This document shows, in pieces, positions 52,895-61,372 of a stretch of 64,000 bases of DNA. The notes beneath the pieces were generated by a model that was given only the letters and a program-made list of their open reading frames with translations, was not told where the DNA came from and made no database searches. This stretch comes from Thauera sp. GDN1 (GTDB taxonomy: Bacteria; Pseudomonadota; Gammaproteobacteria; Burkholderiales; Rhodocyclaceae). Both the position numbers and the translations under genes were made by a program. Every line of letters begins with the position of its first letter. Position 1 is the stretch's first letter. Location of the stretch: contig NZ_CP097870.1 in NCBI RefSeq assembly GCF_029223545.1, forward strand, positions 868,001 to 932,000, read 5' to 3'.

Positions 52895-53130
52895 GTCGCC
52901 TCCAGGATGATTGGGTAAGAGGGCGTCAGGCCCGTGGATCGCAGCCCGTTGCCTGCGTGCGGCGCCTGGTCTGCGCATACGCGCAGACAATCCCTTGCAC
53001 AACGCGCGCAACGACCACACTCGGCAGTGACGCCGAGCAGTTGCCGCAACTCGCGAAGGGTGCGGATCCCGTCGTCGATCGCCTTGTGGATCTGCTTTTC
53101 GGTGACGGCGTTGCACACGCACACATACAT
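52891..53130 (-). CDS. bfd: Bacterioferritin-associated ferredoxin
   Basis: A 79-residue [2Fe-2S] protein that reduces and mobilises iron from bacterioferritin. The N-terminal cluster cysteines are in [14 protein letters not shown] and the second pair in [12 protein letters not shown]. Residues after about 55 form an extra, poorly conserved tail not seen in 64-residue E. coli Bfd. It precedes and overlaps bfr. Confidence 0.92.
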   Translation of the reverse strand: MYVCVCNAVTEKQIHKAIDDGIRTLRELRQLLGVTAECGRCARCARDCLRVCADQAPHAGNGLRSTGLTPSYPIILEAT

Positions 53131-53177
53131 AGTCTAGCCCTCTTGCCGGAATTTGGCCCCTTGGTCCGGGCGGGAAT

Positions 53178-53384
53178 CTACTTGGTCAGGATCAGCTTGC
53201 CGTTGCGCGTCGCGCGCAGGACATAGCGGGCGCCCTCGTGGATGATGGTGACCGCAGGCTGCCCGCCGAGCAGCTGGTCGCTGTCCAGGGCGGATGCCGG
53301 TGTGTTCTGCCTGCCTTCGTCGCTGGCGCTGATCGCCCCGGCGCACGCGGATTCGATGTCGTTGCGGGGTTCAAGCTCGGTCAT
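53178..53384 (-). CDS. hemP: Hemin uptake protein HemP
   Basis: A 68-residue protein whose C-terminal half (residues 33-68: [20 protein letters not shown], then [15 protein letters not shown]) is the HemP signature, including the end LILTK. HemP family members are needed for haem-uptake gene expression in some betaproteobacteria. A strong Fur box lies 17 bases upstream. No haem receptor or haem ABC transporter genes follow; the next gene downstream is bfd, 47 bases on. Confidence 0.88.
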   Translation of the reverse strand: MTELEPRNDIESACAGAISASDEGRQNTPASALDSDQLLGGQPAVTIIHEGARYVLRATRNGKLILTK

Positions 53385-53401
53385 TTAAAAAGACGGTTAA
53401 A

Positions 53402-53420
53402 AACAAGAATGATTCGTATT
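53402..53420 (-). promoter_or_regulatory. Fur box upstream of hemP
   Basis: Read on the minus strand, AATACGAATCATTCTTGTT matches the 19-base Fur-box inverted repeat (AATGAGAATCATTCTCATT form) at most positions. It lies 18-36 bases before the hemP start codon. It is the best Fur box in the window. The rest of 53385-53599 shows nothing else recognisable. Confidence 0.75.
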
Positions 53421-53599
53421 AAAACACAATTGCCTACGCTCGGCAATGCGGGGCCTACGGCTTCGAGGCCAGCCTTGCTTGCGCACGATGAAGGAGATTC
53501 CGAGGGTAAGGGTGCAGCGTTCGCGTCCGCGCCGAGGCTGCGTCGTTTGCCGCGAATCCGGGGGCGCCTGCGGGCGCGCGCTGACGCCGGAACGCGCGT

Positions 53600-54052
53600 T
53601 CAGTCGAGCGTGGACAGGATCAGCAGCTCGGGATTCCGTGCGGCTTCGATCGGAAGGTAGCCGATCGCGCCGGGTGTCGACAACACGATGCGCCGGGCAT
53701 CGTCCTCGTCGGCGGCTTCCCGTGGGGGCTGGGCCCGCCCGGTGAAGACCAGCCGCGACCAGTAGGCGCGGATCTGGCTGGGATTCTTGCGGGTGAGCTG
53801 GAGGTAGAAGCGGTCGCGGACCGGGCCGGCCGGCAGGTCGACCAGGGTGACCGCGCGTCCGTTGGGCAAGGTGGCGCGACGTCCGAGGTAGAGCTGCTCG
53901 GCGCTTTCGCGGTCGAGCTCGGTGATGCCGCCCTGGCGCGCCGACACGATCGCCATCGTCTGCGCCTGGGCGGCGCACGACAGCGCGAGCAAGACCAGCG
54001 CGAGGAGCGCAGCCCGCAAGCCGTGAGGGAAGGCGCGTTCAGAAAACGACAT
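53600..54052 (-). CDS. Short PstS-like periplasmic substrate-binding protein
   Basis: A 150-residue exported protein with a signal peptide (AALLALVLLALSCAAQAQ, cleavage near residue 30). The mature part resembles one lobe of phosphate-binding-type proteins: GGITELDRESAEQLYLGRRA, TLVDLPAGPVRDRFYLQLTR, NPSQIRAYWSRLVFTGRAQP and STPGAIGYLPIEAA. It is less than half of PstS length and has no ABC-transporter genes next to it. The start overlaps the upstream barrel gene by 14 bases. A role in ligand sensing with its two partners is inferred, not shown. Confidence 0.75.
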   Translation of the reverse strand: MSFSERAFPHGLRAALLALVLLALSCAAQAQTMAIVSARQGGITELDRESAEQLYLGRRATLPNGRAVTLVDLPAGPVRDRFYLQLTRKNPSQIRAYWSRLVFTGRAQPPREAADEDDARRIVLSTPGAIGYLPIEAARNPELLILSTLD

Positions 54053-55238
54053 CGATCGAGATGCTCATGAGATTGATTGACTGGCGGTCCAGCCCCGGCA
54101 CGAAGGGGTTTCCGCGCGCGATGAAGGTGCCGTATGCACCGGCATCGGTGCGCACATGGGCGAGCTCCGCCTTGATCGCGGTGTTCTGACGGACGTCCCA
54201 GCGCAGGCCGGCGGTGATACTGCGCTGCGCCTGATTGCGCGAACGGTTGAAGCCGTCGATGAGGGCGAGTTCGGTCGGGGTGTTGCCCGCGGCGGGATCG
54301 ACCAGCGGTTCGTCCTGCCACTGGCGTGCGAGGCCGAGGTAGGGGGTTAGGCTGCCGAAGCGTCGCCCCACCGCGAGGTAGGCGGCGGTGGAGCTGTTTG
54401 CGAAGGCGTCGGCGGTGCTGTGTGCCAGTTCTGCACTGACGAGCCAGCGGCCGTCGTCCCATTGCAGGCCGAGGGAGCTGAAAGTCGCGTCGGCGCCGGT
54501 GCCGCTCAGCTGCGCCTGCAGTGCCGGGGGCAGCGGGGCGACCAGGGCGCGGTACTCGGACGAGGTCCGGTTCACCGCGAGATTGGCGCGTGCGTAGCCT
54601 GCGCTCAGGCTCAGGCGGCCGGTCTCGACGGTGAACCGGATGCCCATCAGGTCGTCCAGCCGTGCGCGTCCGCCGCCGATGACCGGCACCCGGCTGCGAC
54701 CGGCATAGGGGTGGAGTTCGACGAAACTGGCGCCGATCCGGGTCCGGTACAGGAGGTCGATGCCGTCGAGGTCGGCGAAGGGATTGAGGCCATAGACCTC
54801 GACCGGCGGACGCACCCAGATCTGGCTGTAGTTGATGTCGGCGGTGTCCGACAGCATGAAGAACGGGCTGCGCAGGCGTCCGGCGCGCAGCGTCAGCTCA
54901 TCGGTCAGGGCATGGCTGAAGAACGCCAGCGCGGCACGCGGATCGTAGTCGCCGCGCTGGGTTTCACGGGTGACGAGCTGGAGCACGGCGGCGTTGCGGT
55001 CGCCGAGGCGCAGGCCGGCCTGCAGGCCGAGCACCGAGTCGGGGCCGAAGTCGGCCTTGTCGCCGCCCGGTGCGTCGATACCGATGCGGGCGAACTCGAG
55101 CCGGTCCGAATCCGTGTAGACCACGCCCGCGGTTGCGAAGCCGGAAAACTGCCACGCGGCGCCCGTCTCGGCCGCAGCCGTCAGCGGCAGCGCGGGCAGG
55201 GCCGCGAGCACGAGCCTGGCCAGTAGGTGCAGCTTCAT
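54039..55238 (-). CDS. Porin-like outer-membrane beta-barrel protein
   Basis: A 399-residue exported protein with a signal peptide (LVLAALPALPLTAAAETG, cleavage near residue 23). Alternating-residue strands run throughout, for example LGLQAGLRLGDRNAAVLQLV, LTLRAGRLRSPFFMLSDTAD, LSLSAGYARANLAVNRTSS and SITAGLRWDVRQNTAIKAEL. It ends with a terminal aromatic residue (SISIDVVF), as outer-membrane barrels do. The stretch INYSQIWVRPPVEVYGLNPF is a striking conserved-looking loop. The family is not one I can name. It overlaps the sensor gene by 4 bases and the PstS-like gene by 14. Confidence 0.75.
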   Translation of the reverse strand: MKLHLLARLVLAALPALPLTAAAETGAAWQFSGFATAGVVYTDSDRLEFARIGIDAPGGDKADFGPDSVLGLQAGLRLGDRNAAVLQLVTRETQRGDYDPRAALAFFSHALTDELTLRAGRLRSPFFMLSDTADINYSQIWVRPPVEVYGLNPFADLDGIDLLYRTRIGASFVELHPYAGRSRVPVIGGGRARLDDLMGIRFTVETGRLSLSAGYARANLAVNRTSSEYRALVAPLPPALQAQLSGTGADATFSSLGLQWDDGRWLVSAELAHSTADAFANSSTAAYLAVGRRFGSLTPYLGLARQWQDEPLVDPAAGNTPTELALIDGFNRSRNQAQRSITAGLRWDVRQNTAIKAELAHVRTDAGAYGTFIARGNPFVPGLDRQSINLMSISIDVVF

Positions 55239-57685
55239 GAGCGGGATCCCCTGAAGACCTGGGTCAGCCGGGCGATGGTCGTGGCGCGATCGACCGGCCG
55301 CGAGAACAGGTAGCCCTGGCCATAGTCGCAGCCCATCTCGCTCAGGATCTGCAACTGGTCTTCGTCCTCGATGCATTCGGCGACCACGGTCATGCCGAGG
55401 TCGTGGGCAAGCTCGATGCTGTGGCGAACGATGGCGCGAAGGCGTTCGTCGTGCCTGATGGAATGGACGAAGGAACCGTCGAGCTTGACCTGGTTGCACG
55501 GCATCGTGTGCAGGTAGCTCAGGGTCGAATAGCCGGTGCCGAAGTCGTCGATCAGCACGTCGATGCCTGCGGCGCGCAGCGCGTGCAGGGTGTTGATGGC
55601 AGGACCGTCCTGGCGGGCGAGCACGCTTTCGGTGACCTCGAAGCGTATGGCGTTGTGCGGCAGCCCGCTGGCATCGATCGTGGCCAGCAGCTCCTCGGCG
55701 AGCTGCGGCCGGGCGAGCTGGCGGGCGGACAGGTTCACGCTCACCCGCAGTGGTGCGCCCTTCGGCAGTTGTGGCGTCCACTCGCGCAGATCGGCGCACA
55801 CCTGGGCGAGCACGACCATGCCGATGTCGTGGATCAGATCCAGCGTTTCGGCGAGCGGGATGAATTCCGCCGGCGGCAGCAGGGAGAGCGTGGGGTGCTG
55901 CCAGCGCACCAGGGCCTCGAAGCCGGTCGGCTGCCGCGTCCCGAGATCGACGATGGGCTGGTAGAACACCGTCAGCCCACCCGTCTTCAGCGCGGCGCGC
56001 AGCTCGGCCTCGATCTGCAGCACGCGCACGGCCTGGGCGTGCATCTCGGCATGGAAGAACTCGATCGACGCGGTTTCGCTGCGGCGGGCCTTGTGCAGCG
56101 CATTGTCGGCGTCGCGCAGCAGGGATTCCGCATCCTCGCGGTCGTTGTCGCTGAGGGCGACGCCGACCCGGCAGCGCGGATGCAGGACCTGGTCGGTGCT
56201 GCTGGGGGCGAAGGCGGGCAGGGCGACCAGGCCCTCGCAGATGCGCAGGGCCTCGATCGAACCGTCGACGCCGTTCAGTAGCACCGCGAACTGGTCTCCG
56301 CCCACCCGCGCACAGACGTCCCCCTGGCGCATCAGGGAGGCGATGTGGGCCGCCACCCGGCGCAGGAGTTCGTCGCCTACCGCGTGGCCGTAGCTGTCGT
56401 TGACCAGGCTGAAACGCTCGAGGTTGATCGCGAGCACCGCGAGCTGACGGATGTCCCCACGGCGGTGCTGGGCCAGGGCGCGGTTGACGTGCTCGATGAA
56501 CATGGCGCGGTTGGGCAGGCCGGTGAGGCCGTCGTGCAGCGCGTCGTGCACCAGCTGCTCCTCGGCGCGCTTGCGCAGGTTGATGTCGCCGAGCGACCCC
56601 GCCATGCGGAAGGCGCGCAGATCCTCGTCGCGACTGGCCACGCCGCGCATCAGCACCCAGTGGTACTCGCCGCTGGGCAGACGGACACGAAACTCCACCA
56701 TGAACTGCGAGCTGTCGCCTTTCAGGTGGCTGATCATGCGCTGGCGGTAGGTCTCGACCTCGTGCGGATGGATGAAGTCGAGGAAGGCCTCGGGTACGCT
56801 CGACATCGAACCGGGCGGCACGCCGAGGATCTGGCAGAAGCGGTCGGAGTAATACACCGTGCCCGCGCGCAGGTCCCAGTCCCACAGACCGTCGTTGGCA
56901 CCGCGCAGGGCCATCGCATGGCGCTCCTCGCTGGATTGCAGGCGCTCGGCGGTGTGCTGAAGCTCGGCCACGCGCTGCTGCAGGGTGGCGGCCATGATGT
57001 TGAAGTGGCGCGCGATCACCGCCAGTTCGTCATGGCCGTGCGCCCGGACCCGGTAGTCGAGGCGTCCGTCCGCGATCGCCTTGCTGCCCTCGAGCAGACG
57101 CTGCAGATTGCGGGTCAGGAAATAGCCGATGGTCGACAGCAGGATGAAGGTGAGCGCGATCTCGACGATCGCGATCACCAGGCCCTGCTCCATGATCGCG
57201 CGCCGCGCAGCGGCCAGCACCGAGACGGATACCCCGAACTGCAGGATGCCGACCTCGTTCCTGGCCAAGAGCAGGGGACGGCGCACATGCACGACCTCTC
57301 CCGCACTGACCACGCCTGCGAGGAAGCTCTTGCGGTGCTCGCTCGGTTCGGGCAGATGCGCCATGTAGGGCAATCCGGCCGATACGAGGAGGCGGTCGCC
57401 CGGACCGGCGATGCGGACGTAAACGAGCCCTTCCTCCGCGTCGGCGAGCAGTTCGCCGAGAACGTCCTGGAGCACGTCGAAACGCTGCTGCTCGCCATAG
57501 GCGGTCGCCATCGCGTGGAGCATGCTTGCGTTCTGGGTGATGGTGGTATCAAGGCTGGCCGACACCGCGTTGTTCATCAGGCGCATGCTGTTGGCCAGCA
57601 GCAGGCTCAGCAGCACGACCTGTACCGCCGTGCTGGCGAGCAGCAGGCGGACGCGGATCGATGAGTGGCGAAAGGGAAACAGCAT
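55235..57685 (-). CDS. Membrane sensor with HAMP, PAS, degenerate GGDEF and EAL domains
   Basis: An 816-residue inner-membrane signalling protein. Membrane segments at about residues 12-32 and 168-192 enclose a periplasmic sensor domain. HAMP (SKAIADGRLDYRVRAHGHDE), PAS (about 265-385) and GGDEF (about 390-550, DGLTGLPNRAMFIEHVNRAL) follow. The GGDEF active site reads VGGDQFAVLL, so the catalytic Glu is Gln and cyclase activity is doubtful. The EAL domain (about 560-810) has FEALVRW, the second-motif IDDFGTGYSTLSYL and YGQGYLFSRP, all consistent with an active c-di-GMP phosphodiesterase. It is the first gene of a three-gene overlapping operon. Confidence 0.88.
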   Translation of the reverse strand: MLFPFRHSSIRVRLLLASTAVQVVLLSLLLANSMRLMNNAVSASLDTTITQNASMLHAMATAYGEQQRFDVLQDVLGELLADAEEGLVYVRIAGPGDRLLVSAGLPYMAHLPEPSEHRKSFLAGVVSAGEVVHVRRPLLLARNEVGILQFGVSVSVLAAARRAIMEQGLVIAIVEIALTFILLSTIGYFLTRNLQRLLEGSKAIADGRLDYRVRAHGHDELAVIARHFNIMAATLQQRVAELQHTAERLQSSEERHAMALRGANDGLWDWDLRAGTVYYSDRFCQILGVPPGSMSSVPEAFLDFIHPHEVETYRQRMISHLKGDSSQFMVEFRVRLPSGEYHWVLMRGVASRDEDLRAFRMAGSLGDINLRKRAEEQLVHDALHDGLTGLPNRAMFIEHVNRALAQHRRGDIRQLAVLAINLERFSLVNDSYGHAVGDELLRRVAAHIASLMRQGDVCARVGGDQFAVLLNGVDGSIEALRICEGLVALPAFAPSSTDQVLHPRCRVGVALSDNDREDAESLLRDADNALHKARRSETASIEFFHAEMHAQAVRVLQIEAELRAALKTGGLTVFYQPIVDLGTRQPTGFEALVRWQHPTLSLLPPAEFIPLAETLDLIHDIGMVVLAQVCADLREWTPQLPKGAPLRVSVNLSARQLARPQLAEELLATIDASGLPHNAIRFEVTESVLARQDGPAINTLHALRAAGIDVLIDDFGTGYSTLSYLHTMPCNQVKLDGSFVHSIRHDERLRAIVRHSIELAHDLGMTVVAECIEDEDQLQILSEMGCDYGQGYLFSRPVDRATTIARLTQVFRGSRS

Positions 57686-57717
57686 CGGATGGATTCGGCG
57701 ACGGGGCGGGTTCGGGA

Positions 57718-59100
57718 TCAGCGGCGCGCGAGTCGGCGCACCGCGGTGGAGGCCGCGATCCGGCCCTCGCTCGCGAAGTTCTCCAGGTTGGCTTCGATGT
57801 CGTCGGGATCGTACAGGTAGTTCACCATCATCCCCCAGGACTGCTTCAGTCCTTTCTCGGACTTGTCCGCCAGCCAGTCGAGACGCTCGACGCGGGCGCC
57901 ATTGCCGAGATGGAAGCGGGCGACCGGGTCGACCGGATTGTCGCCGCGGCGCGCCTCGAGCAGGTAACGCGCAGCCAGGCGCAGCAGCGGTTCGCGCAGC
58001 GCCGCACAGATGTCCTCGTCCAGCGCCCAGGCGTTGTCGCCTTCGAGCATGGCGGCGAGGATCGGTGCGTCCGTCCCGGTGATGCCGAGCGCGGCGAGGC
58101 GCTTCCAGTCGGCCGGCGTGATCGCGCCGGCGAACTCTTCGGGGTTGCGCTGCACCCAGCGCACGAGGCCGGGGATGGGCGACAGCGTGGCGAAGGTCTT
58201 CAGGCGCGGGAAGTCGCGCTTGAGGTCGTCGATCACGCGCTTGAGCAGGAAGTTGCCGAAGCTCACGCCGCGCAGGCCCTTCTGCGTCGCACTGATCGAA
58301 TAGAAGATCGCGGTGTTCGCCCGGCTCGCGTCGGCGAGCGGCGCCTCGATGTCGAGCAGGCGCTGCACGTCGTCGGCGATCTCCTCGAGCAGCGCCACCT
58401 GCACGAAGATCAGCGGCTCGAGCGGCATGCGCGGGTGGAAGAACGCATAGCAGCGGCGGTCGGAGTCGAGCCGGTTCTTGAGATCCTTCCATGAGCGGAT
58501 CTCATGCACCGCCTCGTATTCGACCAGTTTCTCGAGCAGCGCGGCGGGCGAGCTCCAGGTGATGCGCTGCAGCTCGAGGAAGCCGACGTCGAACCATGCC
58601 GACAGGCGGGTCTCGAGTTCGCGGTCGAGCGGCTTGAGCAGCGGATCCTCGGTGATGAAGCGCAGCAGGTCGGCGCGCAGGTCGACCAGGAACTTGACCC
58701 CCTGCGGGATCGCGTTGAACTGGGTCAGGATGCGCAGGCGACGCGAGCGCATCGCGGTGCGCAGGCGGGCCTCGGCGTCCCACTGGGCGGGCGTGCCGAC
58801 CGCGGCCTGGTAGGCCTCGTGGGCGCTCGCCACCTGCTGCGGGTCCGGGCCGAAGCCATGGGCGATCAGCTTCAGGAAGGCGTGTCGGCCCGCGTCGTCG
58901 AGGCGCAGGTAGGTCTCCGCCAGACGGGCCGCGCGCTGACGGGTGGATACCTCTCCGCCGCGTCCTTCGGCGCATTCCTGCAACTGGACGCGGATGCGCT
59001 CCAGATCGTCCGCTTCCGGTGGCTTGCCGAAGTGCGTGGCACTGGCTACCAGCTCGCGCACCTTGTTCAGCCCGCGAGATACCAGTCCTGCCCCCGCCAT
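57718..59100 (-). CDS. Malonyl-CoA decarboxylase
   Basis: A 460-residue enzyme that converts malonyl-CoA to acetyl-CoA and CO2. The N-terminal helical domain (about 1-170) is followed by the GNAT-like catalytic domain with CYAFFHPRMPLEPLIFVQVA, NTAIFYSISATQKGLRGVSF, FATLSPIPGLVRWV (catalytic serine region) and VARFHLGNGARVERLDW (catalytic histidine). A strong GGAGGA site precedes the ATG. No malonyl-CoA synthetase (matB) or malonate carrier gene is adjacent, so it stands alone. It may limit malonyl-CoA levels or serve malonyl-CoA arising from other degradation. Confidence 0.92.
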   Translation of the reverse strand: MAGAGLVSRGLNKVRELVASATHFGKPPEADDLERIRVQLQECAEGRGGEVSTRQRAARLAETYLRLDDAGRHAFLKLIAHGFGPDPQQVASAHEAYQAAVGTPAQWDAEARLRTAMRSRRLRILTQFNAIPQGVKFLVDLRADLLRFITEDPLLKPLDRELETRLSAWFDVGFLELQRITWSSPAALLEKLVEYEAVHEIRSWKDLKNRLDSDRRCYAFFHPRMPLEPLIFVQVALLEEIADDVQRLLDIEAPLADASRANTAIFYSISATQKGLRGVSFGNFLLKRVIDDLKRDFPRLKTFATLSPIPGLVRWVQRNPEEFAGAITPADWKRLAALGITGTDAPILAAMLEGDNAWALDEDICAALREPLLRLAARYLLEARRGDNPVDPVARFHLGNGARVERLDWLADKSEKGLKQSWGMMVNYLYDPDDIEANLENFASEGRIAASTAVRRLARR

Positions 59101-59341
59101 CGTGTCCTCCTGCCCGATTCAGCTTAGATATTTTGTTGCGATCATAGCTCTCTTTGGGCACAAGCTAGCGCGATCTGTTTCCTGCCCATGTGCGAATTTC
59201 ACGCATGGTGTGCAATATTCCGCACCCCCTGATCGTGCTTGTGCGCCGTGCCTCGATATGCCATCGTGAATCCGGAATGCGATTGTGCATGCCCGTCACT
59301 CGACACGGGCGCGGGCGCGGGCGATGAGGGCCGATGGCGAG

Positions 59342-59707
59342 ATGTCGCTACGATTGCTGGTGGTGATTCCGGAGGGGGAGGGTGCGGTCGAGCGCGAGCT
59401 CGCCGGCACGCAGTCGCCCGCGCTGCGGGTGGTCGGCCGAGCGTGCTCCGAAAGCCAGGCATTGCAGAGCTATTTTCAGTGCACCCCGGACGTGGTCGTC
59501 CTCGACTGCCGGGTCGCGCCGGCGGAGCCGGCGCGGCTCGTCGGCCTTCTCAAGCGGGTGGCGCCCGGCAGCTGCATCGTCGCGCTGGTGCAGGCGGAAG
59601 ACTCGGTGGCCGCCTCGGCCGCGCGTGCGCTCGGTGCGGATGCGATCGGGCTGCTCGCCGAGCTTCCCGTCCTGCTGGGGCGCCTGTCCGCCGCCGATGC
59701 GGTCTGA
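59342..59707 (+). CDS. Stand-alone receiver-like domain protein
   Basis: A 121-residue protein resembling a response-regulator receiver domain without an output domain. The predicted phosphoacceptor aspartate is in DVVVLDCRVAP (about residue 54), with beta/alpha alternation around it and ARALGADAIGLLAEL at the usual alpha4-beta5 place. The first acidic pair is replaced (VVIPEGEG), and the conserved lysine after beta5 is not visible, so it may be degenerate. ATG 59342 is preferred; ATG 59324 would add six residues and 59285 an Arg-rich leader. It is flanked by converging lgt and divergent malonyl-CoA decarboxylase. Confidence 0.6.
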   Translation: MSLRLLVVIPEGEGAVERELAGTQSPALRVVGRACSESQALQSYFQCTPDVVVLDCRVAPAEPARLVGLLKRVAPGSCIVALVQAEDSVAASAARALGADAIGLLAELPVLLGRLSAADAV

Positions 59708-59717
59708 ACCCGCCGTC

Positions 59718-60512
59718 TCAGCGCGGTGCGCGCCGCGCGGCGGCTGCCAGCATCAGGCCGCCGACCGCCATCATCGGTACGCACAGCCATTGCGCGGTCG
59801 ACAGTCCGAGCGACAGGGTGCCGAAGATGCCCGGATCGGGGGTGCGGAAGAATTCGGCGACGAAGCGCAGTCCGCCGTAGCCGATCAGGAACACCGCCGA
59901 TACCGCGCGCAGCGGCCGCGGGCTGGCGGAGTAGAACCACAGGATCAGGAACAGCAGCAGGCCTTCGCCCGCGGCCTGGTAGAGCTGTGAGGGGTGGCGC
60001 GGCACCGCGTCCACCCACGGGAACACCATGGCCCACGGCAGCTCGCCGTCCACCGGCCGGCCCCACAGCTCGCCGTTGATGAAGTTGCCGATCCGCCCCG
60101 CGGCCAGCCCGGTCGGCACCAGCGGCGCGATGAAGTCGGTGACCTGCCAGAAGCCCTTGCCGTGGCGGTGGCCGTACAGCCACATCGCCGCCAGCACGCC
60201 GAGGAAGCCGCCGTGGAAGCTCATGCCGCCCTTCCACACCGCGAGGATCTCGCCCGGGTTCGCAAGGTAGTAGCCGGGCTGGAAGAACAGCACCTCGCCC
60301 AGTCGTCCGCCCACGATCACCCCGATCACGCCGTACAGCAGCAGGTCGTCGATCGCCTGCGCGTTCCATCCCAGTTCCGGGCGGCGGCGGGCATGCGCGC
60401 GCCCGAGGACGACGAAGAGCACGAAGGCGAGCAGGTACATCAGGCCGTACCAGCGCACCGAGAGCGGGCCGATGGAAAGGGCGACGGGGTCGAACTGGGG
60501 GTGGATCAGCAT
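59718..60512 (-). CDS. lgt: Prolipoprotein diacylglyceryl transferase
   Basis: A 264-residue inner-membrane enzyme that attaches diacylglycerol to the lipobox cysteine of prolipoproteins, such as PilW and BamB encoded here. Seven hydrophobic segments are visible. The Lgt signature is [20 protein letters not shown], preceded by [17 protein letters not shown], and the N-terminus has [15 protein letters not shown]. It is complete, and its end lies 10 bases from the converging receiver-like gene. Confidence 0.96.
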   Translation of the reverse strand: MLIHPQFDPVALSIGPLSVRWYGLMYLLAFVLFVVLGRAHARRRPELGWNAQAIDDLLLYGVIGVIVGGRLGEVLFFQPGYYLANPGEILAVWKGGMSFHGGFLGVLAAMWLYGHRHGKGFWQVTDFIAPLVPTGLAAGRIGNFINGELWGRPVDGELPWAMVFPWVDAVPRHPSQLYQAAGEGLLLFLILWFYSASPRPLRAVSAVFLIGYGGLRFVAEFFRTPDPGIFGTLSLGLSTAQWLCVPMMAVGGLMLAAAARRAPR

Positions 60513-60581
60513 GGAGATGTGTGGTGGAGGGCGTGAGGAGGGCGCGCCGCCCTGCCGGGCGGCATCCTTGCCGGCCAGGCG

Positions 60582-61274
60582 TCAGTCGAACTGCTTGCGG
60601 AAGGCCGCGAACTCGTTGCGCAGCGTGTCGAGGTCCTCACGCAGACGCTGCAACTCGTCCTCGAGTTCCGCAATCCGTCCGCGTCCGCCGCCTGCGCCGC
60701 CCCCGGCGGACTGCGCCTCCGCCATCTCCTGCACCGCAGCCTCTCCGCCGAGCAGATGCACGTGTCGGGTCTCCTTGGTGCCGGGCGCGCGCGGCAGGGC
60801 CGCCGCCAGCGGCGGGTACTTTTCCGCCAGATGCTCCAGCACCGCCTCGACCGCGGCGACGTCCTCGAAGCGGTGCAGGCGCTCGCAGCGCTGGCGCAGC
60901 TCGCCGGCGGTCTGCGCGCCGCGCAGCATCAGGATGGCCAGCACCGACTGTTCGGCCGGCGGCAGCGAATGGCGCAGGCGCACCAGGTGCTCGTACTTGG
61001 CGACGCGCGCGCTGGCCTGGTCGCGCTTGGAGACCAGGCGGCGGGCGATCAGGCTGTCGACCGCGGCCTGCACTTCGGCCTCGCTCAGGTTCAGGACCGG
61101 TTCGCGCGCGGTGAGCTGGTTGCAACCGGTGGTGATGGCGTTGATCGACAGCGGGTAGGCGTCGGGGGTGATGAAGGATTTCTCGATCAGCACGCCCAGC
61201 ACCCGGATCTCGTTGGCGTCCAGGTCGAAGCCGGCTTCCTTGTCCGTGGCGGCAGCGGGGGTCGGGTCGTGCAT
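60582..61274 (-). CDS. yceH: YceH family (DUF480) protein
   Basis: A 230-residue protein with two winged-helix domains: [40 protein letters not shown] and [20 protein letters not shown] form the first, and [20 protein letters not shown] with [20 protein letters not shown] the second. This is the YceH/DUF480 family, of unknown function. A Gly-rich linker leads into a C-terminal coiled coil ([20 protein letters not shown]). The start is ATG 61274, with AGGAGAG upstream. It is divergent from ilvD. Confidence 0.9.
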   Translation of the reverse strand: MHDPTPAAATDKEAGFDLDANEIRVLGVLIEKSFITPDAYPLSINAITTGCNQLTAREPVLNLSEAEVQAAVDSLIARRLVSKRDQASARVAKYEHLVRLRHSLPPAEQSVLAILMLRGAQTAGELRQRCERLHRFEDVAAVEAVLEHLAEKYPPLAAALPRAPGTKETRHVHLLGGEAAVQEMAEAQSAGGGAGGGRGRIAELEDELQRLREDLDTLRNEFAAFRKQFD

Positions 61275-61331
61275 GGGCTCTCCTGGCGGGTGACGAGACT
61301 GCGGATGATACGCATGCTTCGCGGTGCGCGT

Positions 61332-61337
61332 TAGAAT
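61332..61337 (+). promoter_or_regulatory. Putative -10 box of the ilvD promoter
   Basis: TAGAAT lies 36 bases upstream of the ilvD start in the gap shared with yceH. The -35 hexamer is poor. No leader peptide of the attenuation type is visible in the 98-base gap. Confidence 0.4.
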
Positions 61338-61372
61338 CAGCACCTTTCCCGCTGATCTTCCGGAGCGCCTCC

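Noticed and set aside
55235..58492. An N-terminal extension of the GGDEF/EAL protein to 1085 residues
   Set aside because: The added part overlaps the malonyl-CoA decarboxylase gene and is Arg/Ala-rich shadow sequence. ATG 57685 starts directly before the first membrane segment.
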